This document shows, piece after piece, positions 1 to 6,497 of a DNA stretch of 7,258 nt; position 1 is the first letter of the stretch, and the number at the start of each line of letters is the position of its first letter. The stretch comes from Thiotrichales bacterium. GTDB lineage: Bacteria; Pseudomonadota; Gammaproteobacteria; PS1; Pseudothioglobaceae. The stretch is taken from the NCBI GenBank assembly GCA_002698045.1, contig NZUR01000021.1, positions 4,435 through 11,692 of the forward strand, given 5' to 3'. A model generated the notes under the pieces. The model saw only the letters and a program-made list of their open reading frames with translations. It searched no databases and was not told the DNA's origin. The position numbers and the translations under genes were made by a program.

Positions 1-1111
<1,111 letters not shown>

Positions 1112-1260
1112 CCACCCTGACTAGATACAAACGCAATATTATACAATTTAATGCCAAATAGTCAAGTCCTCAAACTACAATTTAATTATTGAGAGGTAAT
1201 TTTTATTTATTTAAATTATTGGTGGATTTAGCCCACTAAAAAAAATTAATATAGCTCTGT
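1112..1260. other. Intergenic spacer between recN and atpI
   Basis: This 149-bp AT-rich spacer separates recN and atpI, which run in the same direction. Besides the promoter at 1138-1165 it has a T8 run on the minus strand (1245-1238) shortly after the recN stop, but no convincing GC-rich hairpin before it, so termination of the nadK-recN transcript here is uncertain. A near-direct repeat is present: TTTAATTATTGAGAGG (1181-1196) and TTTAAATTATTGGTGG (1210-1225). No gene was seen. Confidence 0.6.
1138..1165 (-). promoter_or_regulatory. Sigma70-type promoter of the atp operon
   Basis: On the minus strand there is a -35 TTGACT (1165-1160), a 16-base spacer and a perfect -10 TATAAT (1143-1138). 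Transcription would start near 1131, about 20 bases before the TTG start of atpI or about 32 before the GTG alternative. The sequence just upstream is AT-rich and could act as an UP element. No other box pair this good was seen between recN and atpI. Confidence 0.72.
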
Positions 1261-2922
1261 TTAAGCACTCGATTTAATCATTTCTTCAGCAGCCACTCTT
1301 GTTTTGTCACTAATAGTAATTCCACCTAAAATTCTTGCAACCTCTTCGGTCCTTTGACTTGGACTGAGGTCTGTAACATGAGTAAAGGTAGCTCCATTTT
1401 TCTGAATTTTTACCACCTTCAAATGCTCTTTCCCTTGTGCTGCAACTTGTGCAAGATGTGTGACACAAATAATTTGATAGTGAGTGGACAATTTTTTTAA
1501 CATTTGACCCACGATTTCGGCCACTGAACCACTAATACCGACATCCACCTCATCAAAGACTATACTAGGTATAAGCTCGGAATTACTGGTTACTACTGAA
1601 AGGGCCAGTGAGATTCGTGATAATTCACCGCCAGATGCCACCTTGTTGAGAGGTTTGAGTTCTTGTCCAGTATTAGTTTTAACATGAATGATAATTTCCT
1701 CCATTCCATTCAAGCAAATAGAGTTTCTGAGAGGCTTGATAGAAAAATCAATTTCACTTCCAGGCATTCCAAGATTCTGCATTATATCTGTAACTTTTTT
1801 TGACAAAGACTTGCTAGCAGTCAATCTTTTTTCGCTTAATAATTTTGACTTACTGTAGTAATTTTTCTCACATTGATTCTGTTTAATTAGTAACCCTTCT
1901 AGCTTTTTGTTTGATGAGCCTAGGTCATCGAGTTGAGCTTGGAGATTAGTTTGAACACTGAGTAGTTCTTGTATTTGACAATTATGCTTCCGACCTAACT
2001 CATGCAGGATATTAATTCTTGCAGTAAGCTCTGCAGAATTATCTTCAATGCCGCCAATTTTATTAAGGTAGTCTGTTAAATCATAAATACTCTCTTGAAC
2101 CTGAACTTGTGCGCTTGATAACAATGACTGAATTGAGTCGAGTCGTGAATCTACTTCTCTTGACTGTTCAACAGTGCGCTCTCCATCTATTAAAATATTA
2201 TTTACTCCTGATTCATGGTCTAAGGACTCAAGTATCTTGGATATTTTTTCGACTAATAAACTTGCATTGACAGATACCCTATAGTCATCTTCGATGCTAT
2301 CAAGCTCATCTTGTGTCGTATCAATTTGCAATAACTCATTGAGCTGGTGACTTAAAAGCTCTTTTTGAGTCGACAAAAGTTCATTACTTTTTGTTAAATC
2401 TTCAATTTCATTTTGAATTTGTTGATACTTATAAACAGTTGAATTGACTTCTTCACATAAGTCTTGAGTAACAGCATAATCATCTAAAAGAATTCGATGC
2501 TGGTTACTTCGAAGTAGAAGTTGGTGTTCATTTTGACCATGCATATCAATTAAATATCCACCGATATCACGCAAAGTTGATAAAGGAACATTGCTGCCAT
2601 TCACATAAGATCGAGACTTTCCGTCTGCACTAATAATTCTTCTTAGAATGCATTCAGTTCCATTTTCTAGATCTAGATTTTCTAATAACGATTGAAGGCG
2701 ATCTTCAATATCGATACTGAATGTTGCAACTATTTCTGACTTGCTCGCACCATCTCTAACCAAAGAAGCATCAGAGCGTCCGCCAACAACTAGGCTCAGT
2801 GCTTGGATTATGATTGATTTTCCAGCGCCCGTTTCACCAGTCACTACGGTCATTCCATTCTTAAACTCAATGTTTAATTCTTGGACAACCACCAAATTTT
2901 TAACAAATAGTTGATCTAACAT
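1261..2922 (-). CDS. recN: DNA repair protein RecN
   Basis: RecN is an SMC-like cytoplasmic ATPase that helps hold and process broken DNA during RecA-dependent double-strand break repair. The 553-aa product is full length, equal to E. coli RecN. Domains in order: an N-terminal ATPase lobe starting MLDQLFVKNLVVVQELNIEF with Walker A GETGAGKS at residues 29-36; a long helical, coiled-coil-rich middle region of about 150-400, rich in Leu, Glu, Gln and Lys; and a C-terminal lobe with the ABC signature SGGELS (430-435), Walker B ending in DE at 457-458 (SIVFDEVDVGISG), and a switch histidine in CVTH near 489. The ATG start gives the standard RecN N-terminus. It lies 12 bases after the nadK stop, so the two are almost certainly co-transcribed. 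The Shine-Dalgarno is weak (AAG). No LexA-type operator was seen upstream, unlike E. coli recN. Confidence 0.97.
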   Translation of the reverse strand: MLDQLFVKNLVVVQELNIEFKNGMTVVTGETGAGKSIIIQALSLVVGGRSDASLVRDGASKSEIVATFSIDIEDRLQSLLENLDLENGTECILRRIISADGKSRSYVNGSNVPLSTLRDIGGYLIDMHGQNEHQLLLRSNQHRILLDDYAVTQDLCEEVNSTVYKYQQIQNEIEDLTKSNELLSTQKELLSHQLNELLQIDTTQDELDSIEDDYRVSVNASLLVEKISKILESLDHESGVNNILIDGERTVEQSREVDSRLDSIQSLLSSAQVQVQESIYDLTDYLNKIGGIEDNSAELTARINILHELGRKHNCQIQELLSVQTNLQAQLDDLGSSNKKLEGLLIKQNQCEKNYYSKSKLLSEKRLTASKSLSKKVTDIMQNLGMPGSEIDFSIKPLRNSICLNGMEEIIIHVKTNTGQELKPLNKVASGGELSRISLALSVVTSNSELIPSIVFDEVDVGISGSVAEIVGQMLKKLSTHYQIICVTHLAQVAAQGKEHLKVVKIQKNGATFTHVTDLSPSQRTEEVARILGGITISDKTRVAAEEMIKSSA

Positions 2923-2934
2923 ATCTTAAATGTT

Positions 2935-3753
2935 TTAAACCTTCTGACCCCAATGTAGCTTTGAACGGATAATCTCAAAATAATCATAGCCCTTAGGATG
3001 AATCAAGTGAACAAAATTATCATGTTGCTTAACACGCAAAGCATCGCCCACCGATACTGAAACTGCGGATTGAGCATCAAAACTTATTGTGGCCCTATCT
3101 TCACAGTCTAGAAGTGTAATTAAAACCTCACTTTCACCATGAAGAATAAATGGCCTATGGCTCATTGTATGAGGACTGATTGACACTAGGCAAATGGCAT
3201 TAGTGCTGGGGTGCATAATCGGACCACCACTTGACAAAGCGTAAGCGGTAGACCCAGTAGGCGTTGTAACTATTATTCCATCTGCTCGCTGATTATTAAC
3301 AAAATCATCATCAACAAACAACTCAAATTCTATCATTCTTGGAGTTTCATTACGATGCACTACAACTTCATTTAAAGCCAAATGTTGAGATATAAGCTTG
3401 CCATTTCGTTCTATTTGACAACTCAATAAGGATCTTTTTTCTTTAATATATTCCCCTTTTAAGATGCCACTAACAATAGGAATCATCGACTCGACAGGAA
3501 CGTCGGCTAAAAAACCAAGTCTGCCTAGATTAACGCCAAGGATAGGGATGTTGCTATCAACATAGGTTCTGGCAGTATTCAATATTGTTCCATCACCGCC
3601 TACAACAACAATTAGGTCGGCATCTTTTTCAATATCATCGCCATCCTCTAGAAGGGTCACTCCTTTATCTTTAATGAATACGCCAAGCTCCCAAGCAGTT
3701 TTTTGACTGGTAAAATCATTTGGTTTACAGATAATGCCAATAGTATTAAACAT
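2935..3753 (-). CDS. nadK: NAD kinase
   Basis: This enzyme phosphorylates NAD to NADP with ATP (poly-phosphate in some members) in the cytoplasm and is the only route to NADP. The product is 272 aa from the chosen ATG, a usual length for the proteobacterial enzyme. Seen in the sequence: the catalytic GGDGT motif (52-56, context VVVGGDGTILNTAR), the NE pair (128-129, ALNEVVVHR), and the conserved glycine- and serine-rich block DGIIVTTPTGSTAYALSSGG (about 158-177). Start choice: the frame stays open up to a TTG at 3771, which would add six residues. The ATG at 3753 is preceded by AAGG and gives MFNTIGIICKP, matching the usual family start at the first beta strand, while the TTG has no ribosome binding site. 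The gene is divergent from grpE and leads recN by 12 bases, a conserved gammaproteobacterial cluster. Confidence 0.96.
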   Translation of the reverse strand: MFNTIGIICKPNDFTSQKTAWELGVFIKDKGVTLLEDGDDIEKDADLIVVVGGDGTILNTARTYVDSNIPILGVNLGRLGFLADVPVESMIPIVSGILKGEYIKEKRSLLSCQIERNGKLISQHLALNEVVVHRNETPRMIEFELFVDDDFVNNQRADGIIVTTPTGSTAYALSSGGPIMHPSTNAICLVSISPHTMSHRPFILHGESEVLITLLDCEDRATISFDAQSAVSVSVGDALRVKQHDNFVHLIHPKGYDYFEIIRSKLHWGQKV

Positions 3754-3756
3754 AGG

Positions 3757-3760
3757 CCTT
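3757..3760 (-). promoter_or_regulatory. Probable ribosome binding site deciding the nadK start
   Basis: AAGG on the minus strand, three bases before the ATG at 3753. The spacing is short, but it is the only purine-rich site near either candidate start, so it favours the ATG over the upstream TTG at 3771. Confidence 0.4.
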
Positions 3761-3771
3761 GAAAAATTCAA

Positions 3772-3818
3772 AAGAATGACTAAATATCACCCTAAATATA
3801 CATTAGTTTGATTACACA
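3772..3818. promoter_or_regulatory. Divergent control region between nadK and grpE
   Basis: Only 65 bases separate the nadK ATG from the grpE ATG, so both promoters must lie here or inside the neighbouring coding ends. Plus strand: TATACA (3797-3802) is a possible -10 for grpE with no good -35 at 17 bases, and transcription from it would leave a leader of only about 10 nt. Minus strand: TATATT (3800-3795) could serve as a nadK -10, with TTGTCA (3825-3820) as a -35 at a long 19-base spacing, inside the start of grpE. Neither is strong. No heat-shock sigma32 promoter of normal geometry was found. Confidence 0.4.
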
Positions 3819-4364
3819 ATGACAAAAAAGAAAGAACAAAAAACTCAAAAGGTTAGCCCCAAAGAGGTTAATGAAGAATCATCAGTTGATTCTGATGCAG
3901 TTAAAGATTTAGAAACTCAGCTCGTAGATGCACAGCAGTCTGCAAAGGATAATTGGGATAAGCTATTGCGCTCTCAAGCTGAGATGGAAAACCTTAAAAG
4001 AAGAACCTCAAAAGACCTTGAAAATGCTCACAAATATGCACTTGATGGCTTTGTTAAAGCCCTCTTAGAGGTCAAAGACTCTCTTTCGATAGGACTAAAA
4101 TTAGCCACCGATGAAAATGCCAGTCTAGAGCATACTGTTGAGGGCTTTAAACTAACAAATAAGGTATTTACCTCGACTCTTGAAAAATTTGGAGTAGAAA
4201 CAGTTGACCCTAAAGATGAGAAATTCAATCCAGAACTTCATGAAGCTGTAACGATGATTCCAATGCCTGACAAGAAATCAAATACAGTTCTTGAGGTTGT
4301 CCAAGTAGGATTTACTCTTAATGGGCGCTTGGTTAGACCAGCAATGGTTATTGTTGTTCAATAA
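3819..4364 (+). CDS. grpE: GrpE, nucleotide exchange factor for DnaK
   Basis: GrpE is a cytoplasmic dimer that releases ADP from the Hsp70 chaperone DnaK and acts as a heat sensor. The 181-aa product has the normal layout: a Lys- and Glu-rich disordered N-terminus (1-25), a long helix of about 28-92 with the typical stretch [20 protein letters not shown] (51-70), and a C-terminal beta domain. The family signature is present as FNPELHEAV (136-144) followed by [16 protein letters not shown] (164-179). The KFGVE segment holds a glycine (about 125) that corresponds to the DnaK-contacting G122 of E. coli. The gene is single here, with no dnaK or dnaJ beside it, and divergent from nadK as in E. coli. 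No Shine-Dalgarno precedes the ATG, which suggests a very short leader or leaderless initiation. Confidence 0.97.
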   Translation: MTKKKEQKTQKVSPKEVNEESSVDSDAVKDLETQLVDAQQSAKDNWDKLLRSQAEMENLKRRTSKDLENAHKYALDGFVKALLEVKDSLSIGLKLATDENASLEHTVEGFKLTNKVFTSTLEKFGVETVDPKDEKFNPELHEAVTMIPMPDKKSNTVLEVVQVGFTLNGRLVRPAMVIVVQ

Positions 4365-4401
4365 ATAGCATTTTATTCATAAAAGTAGATAAAAATTGCT
4401 T

Positions 4402-4415
4402 TTTTTAGCTAAAAA
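4402..4415. repeat. Perfect 14-bp palindrome
   Basis: TTTTTAGCTAAAAA is its own reverse complement. It sits within the phased tracts 38 bases after the grpE stop. It may be a by-product of the A/T-tract alternation or part of a weak terminator. Confidence 0.6.
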
Positions 4416-4430
4416 TACTCATTAATCCTA

Positions 4431-4498
4431 TTTTTTTATGTTTTTTTATTAAAATTAGGTATTTTTCTATAAAAAACTGCTTTATTAACATAAAAAAA
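4431..4498. repeat. 12-bp inverted repeat with 44-bp spacer
   Basis: TTTTTTTATGTT (4431-4442) and AACATAAAAAAA (4487-4498) are perfect reverse complements. The spacer contains a smaller T5-CTAT-A5 dyad at 4462-4475. A/T-only pairing makes a stable RNA hairpin doubtful; a paired protein-binding site or cruciform is possible. Confidence 0.6.
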
Positions 4499-4530
4499 CC
4501 TATTTATAGGTAAAAAAGACGTTTTTTATC
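4498..4530. repeat. Two adjacent dyads, ACCTAT-TT-ATAGGT and an A6/T6 hairpin
   Basis: ACCTATTTATAGGT (4498-4511) is a perfect 6-bp dyad with a 2-bp centre. It overlaps a second one, GGTAAAAAA (4509-4517), GACG, TTTTTTATC (4522-4530), which pairs over nine positions with one G-T. The second resembles the A-tract plus T-tract arms of a bidirectional terminator but lacks a GC-rich stem. Confidence 0.5.
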
Positions 4531-4561
4531 AAAAAAATAAGCATTTTATCCAATACAATCA

Positions 4562-4590
4562 CTTATTTCAATTGCTTATTTCAATTGCTT
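4562..4590. repeat. Tandem 13-bp duplication next to the -35 box
   Basis: CTTATTTCAATTG occurs twice in perfect tandem (4562-4574 and 4575-4587), followed by the first three bases of a third copy, whose TT is the beginning of the -35 TTGACA. Each copy ends in the palindrome CAATTG. The position suggests an operator or spacing element for the promoter; a slippage duplication is the plain alternative. Confidence 0.75.
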
Positions 4591-4617
4591 GACAGGTAGC
4601 ATTTAATACTTTATATT
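4589..4617 (+). promoter_or_regulatory. Strong sigma70-type promoter of the hydrolase-reductase-monooxygenase operon
   Basis: A perfect -35 TTGACA (4589-4594), an optimal 17-base spacer and the -10 TATATT (4612-4617, five of six consensus bases). Transcription would begin near 4624. It points at the three-gene cassette and follows the curved-DNA tract and the 13-bp repeats. It is the best promoter match in the window. Confidence 0.77.
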
Positions 4618-4623
4618 TCTTAT

Positions 4624-4702
4624 TACTCAAATCGGCAGGTAGTGAGAGAAAAAAGTGGGCGCCTATTACATGAATTTTTACCAACTTTAAACGGACTGGC
4701 TT
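4624..4702 (+). promoter_or_regulatory. Possible structured leader of the hydrolase operon
   Basis: ACTCAAA (4625-4631), at the predicted 5' end of the transcript, is the reverse complement of TTTGAGT (4702-4708), which contains the TTG start codon. With flanking wobble pairs the helix reaches nine positions (4623-4631 with 4702-4710). Inside it, AAAGTGGG (4652-4659) can pair with CCAACTTT (4681-4688) with one mismatch. The whole could form a multi-part fold that hides the start. I do not recognise a known riboswitch class. Confidence 0.35.
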
Positions 4703-5542
4703 TTGAGTGACCTTGGAATAAACAACCAAAAGACTGTGTCTAATCTTTTCAATAAAGACGGTACTTACTATAAGGTATTTGGTGATTGTCCTCCAACCTT
4801 GATTTTTATACATGGCGTGGGTATGTGTGGCGAAATATGGGCTCCTCAAGTTGAATACTTCTTTAAAAAATATCAAGTGATTACTTATGACTTTCTAGGC
4901 CATGGTCAAAGTCCACTCCCAAAAAATGATCCTACTCTTGATGATTATGTTGAACAACTTAACAACCTTGTAGACTCGATTGGTGTCTCAAATTTCTCAC
5001 TAGTTGGACACTCTATGGGTGCAATTATTAGTGTTGCGTTTGCTAGGAAGTTCCCTCTAAAAGTTAACGCACTAGTCGCTTTAAATATAGTATTTAATAG
5101 AAGTGAAAAAACTCAAAAAGATGTTTTATTGAGAGCAAATCAAGTACTAGAATCAAACAAAATACTTAATATTGAAAACACATTGGAGCGCTGGTTTAAA
5201 AATAATATCAGCTCTGCTGAAATGAATAAAATTGATAAAGTACGCAACTGGTTAAAAAATACTTCACCCAAAGGATATGGCGAGGCTTATCGATTATTTG
5301 CCCTATCTGATAAAGTTTTTATAAATAATCTTCACCAATTAAAATTGCCTATACTATACTTGACAGGAAACGAAGACCCAAACTCTACCCCTCTCATGTC
5401 CGAACAGATTTCACAAGAAACACCTAATGGCTCTAGCAAATCTGTTAAAGGTGAGGCTCATATGATGTCATATATCGCAGCAAATAAAGTCAACCCAATC
5501 ATAGAACAATTTTTTACTGACATAACAAAGAATACTGAATGA
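4703..5542 (+). CDS. Alpha/beta hydrolase, substrate unknown
   Basis: A cytoplasmic alpha/beta-hydrolase-fold protein of 279 aa, with no signal peptide. Seen directly: the oxyanion-loop motif FIHGVG (35-40); YDFLGHGQS (62-70), typical of the strand-helix region before the nucleophile; the nucleophile elbow GHSMG with Ser104; a likely acid Asp225 in TGNEDPNS; and the catalytic His253 in KGEAHMMS. The triad is complete, so it should be active as an esterase, lactonase, C-C hydrolase or similar; the family does not fix the substrate. The start is uncertain: the TTG at 4703 is the first possible start after an in-frame stop, and a GTG at 4736 is an alternative 11 codons later. Neither has a clear Shine-Dalgarno. 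The gene end overlaps the flavin reductase start by four bases (ATGA). It is first gene of the cassette and is expected to act on the substrate or product of the downstream monooxygenase. Confidence 0.86.
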   Translation: MSDLGINNQKTVSNLFNKDGTYYKVFGDCPPTLIFIHGVGMCGEIWAPQVEYFFKKYQVITYDFLGHGQSPLPKNDPTLDDYVEQLNNLVDSIGVSNFSLVGHSMGAIISVAFARKFPLKVNALVALNIVFNRSEKTQKDVLLRANQVLESNKILNIENTLERWFKNNISSAEMNKIDKVRNWLKNTSPKGYGEAYRLFALSDKVFINNLHQLKLPILYLTGNEDPNSTPLMSEQISQETPNGSSKSVKGEAHMMSYIAANKVNPIIEQFFTDITKNTE

Positions 5543-6486
5543 ATAAAGAAGACACAAGAGACTTAAGACTTGCGCTGGGATCATTTCCAACCGGAGTAAC
5601 GGTAGTTACTTCCAAAGATAAAGATGATAACCCAATAGGTTTTACTGCGAACTCATTTACCTCAGTCTCTCTTAGCCCTCAATTAATATTGATATGCATT
5701 GATAAGGCCTCATTTAATATTCAATCATTTTCTGTAGGAAAGCATTTCGCTGTTAGTGTTCTTTCGGAAAGTCAGCATCATATTTCTACTACTTTTGCAA
5801 GCCCTGATTCAGATCGTTTTAAAAATATCCAATGGGAAGTAAAGATCACAGGAAGCCCTATAATAAGCAATTCAGTCGCCTGGTTTGATTGTGATAAGGA
5901 TCAGTTTATAGATGCTGGTGATCACTTTATTGTTATTGGTAAGGTAAGGGGGTTTGATAGTAATTCACAAAGACCGCTAGTGTATTTGCGAGGTAATTAT
6001 GTCAACTTTGGACTTGAACAGAAAATGTTGCTTGCAATGGAAAATAAGAATACCAAAATACTTGTAGGCGCTTTAATTGAGTGGCGTAAAAAGATTTATC
6101 TTCTTAAAGATCAATCAACTGGCTTACTTTATTTTCCAACTGCCTCAAGGCTGGGTCAATCTAATGATGATGTCAGCCTTCTTGGTAAACTTCAAAATCT
6201 AAAGATTTCTGTAACTGAACATTATCTTTTTTCAGTATTTGAGAATAGTGACGATAAAACTAGTCTAATTTACTATCGTGCCAAAATTGAAGATGGATCC
6301 TCTGTCACTATTGGTCAATTTTATGAATTTGATTCAATTCCATTTGACCTGCTCATTGACGAACCGAGTAGAATAATGCTTAAACGCTATATTACTGAAA
6401 GAGAATTGGATGCTTTTGGTATATTTGTTGGCAAGGAGAGTGAGGGTAAAGTAGAAGCAATAACTAAATCAAATGATAATGTATAG
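5539..6486 (+). CDS. Flavin reductase (FMN-binding split-barrel type) with extra C-terminal domain
   Basis: The N-terminal half (about 1-160) is a flavin reductase of the HpaC/RutF/DIM6-NTAB type, which uses NAD(P)H to make free reduced FMN for a partner monooxygenase. Visible motifs are FPTGVTVVTS (16-25), GFTANSFTSVSLSP (34-47) and GDHFIVIGKV (127-136), in the usual order. Typical stand-alone members are about 160-180 aa, whereas this one is 315. The rest, from about residue 171, begins KILVGALIEWRKKIYLL and runs through a series of predicted strands. That resembles the first strands of a Nudix fold, but the Nudix box (GX5EX7REUXEEXGU) is absent, so if it is related it is degenerate and not a hydrolase. 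The ATG overlaps the hydrolase stop (ATGA), implying translational coupling. The following monooxygenase begins 12 bases later. N-terminal function is secure; the C-terminal role is unknown. Confidence 0.9.
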   Translation: MNKEDTRDLRLALGSFPTGVTVVTSKDKDDNPIGFTANSFTSVSLSPQLILICIDKASFNIQSFSVGKHFAVSVLSESQHHISTTFASPDSDRFKNIQWEVKITGSPIISNSVAWFDCDKDQFIDAGDHFIVIGKVRGFDSNSQRPLVYLRGNYVNFGLEQKMLLAMENKNTKILVGALIEWRKKIYLLKDQSTGLLYFPTASRLGQSNDDVSLLGKLQNLKISVTEHYLFSVFENSDDKTSLIYYRAKIEDGSSVTIGQFYEFDSIPFDLLIDEPSRIMLKRYITERELDAFGIFVGKESEGKVEAITKSNDNV

Positions 6487-6488
6487 GA
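6485..6488 (+). promoter_or_regulatory. Ribosome binding site of the LLM monooxygenase
   Basis: AGGA, nine bases before the ATG at 6498, is formed partly by the TAG stop of the flavin reductase (TAGGA). This supports the ATG start and tight coupling of the two genes. Confidence 0.65.
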
Positions 6489-6497
6489 ACACCTGAA

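Larger units (their letters stand above)
4371..4550. repeat. Phased A/T tracts, predicted intrinsically curved DNA
   Basis: Runs of four to seven A or T begin near 4371, 4381, 4391, 4400, 4411, 4431, 4441, 4451, 4462, 4471, 4492, 4512, 4522, 4531 and 4544, that is, about once per 10 bp, close to the helical repeat. A and T runs often alternate, giving degenerate 20-bp units of the form A5-7, four or five mixed bases, T5-7, as at 4391-4410, 4471-4490 and 4511-4530. Phased A-tracts are known to bend DNA. A role in promoter activation or nucleoid-protein binding is inference. Confidence 0.7.
4365..4702. other. Long intergenic region with phased A/T tracts, palindromes, promoter and leader
   Basis: I see no gene in these 338 bases. 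In order, the region holds: phased A and T tracts (4371-4550), several palindromes within them, a 13-bp tandem duplication (4562-4587), a strong sigma70-type promoter (4589-4617), and an untranslated leader of about 80 nt up to the hydrolase start. A GC-rich terminator for grpE is absent. The A-tract/T-tract hairpins (for example A5-TTGC-T7 at 4391-4406) could serve as weak terminators in either direction. Confidence 0.7.

Noticed and set aside
1222..1245. Rho-independent terminator after recN
   Set aside because: The GTGG/CCAC stem is only four base pairs, and on the minus strand the T8 run lies before the stem rather than after it.
3758..3797. Sigma32 heat-shock promoter for grpE (CTTGAAA at 3758-3764, CCCTAAAT at 3790-3797)
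   Set aside because: The gap between the two boxes is about 25 bases against the usual 13-17, and the second box matches CCCCAT poorly.
2923..3830. LexA (SOS) operator for recN
   Set aside because: No CTGT-N8-ACAG-like site was seen before recN or before nadK, so SOS control of E. coli type is not supported.
4624..4702. A known riboswitch (TPP, FMN, SAM or glycine class) in the leader
   Set aside because: None of the conserved core motifs of these classes could be found; only simple complementarity supports structure.
4568..4876. Minus-strand open frame of 102 codons
   Set aside because: It runs through the promoter and leader and antisense to the N-terminal part of the hydrolase; no family resemblance.
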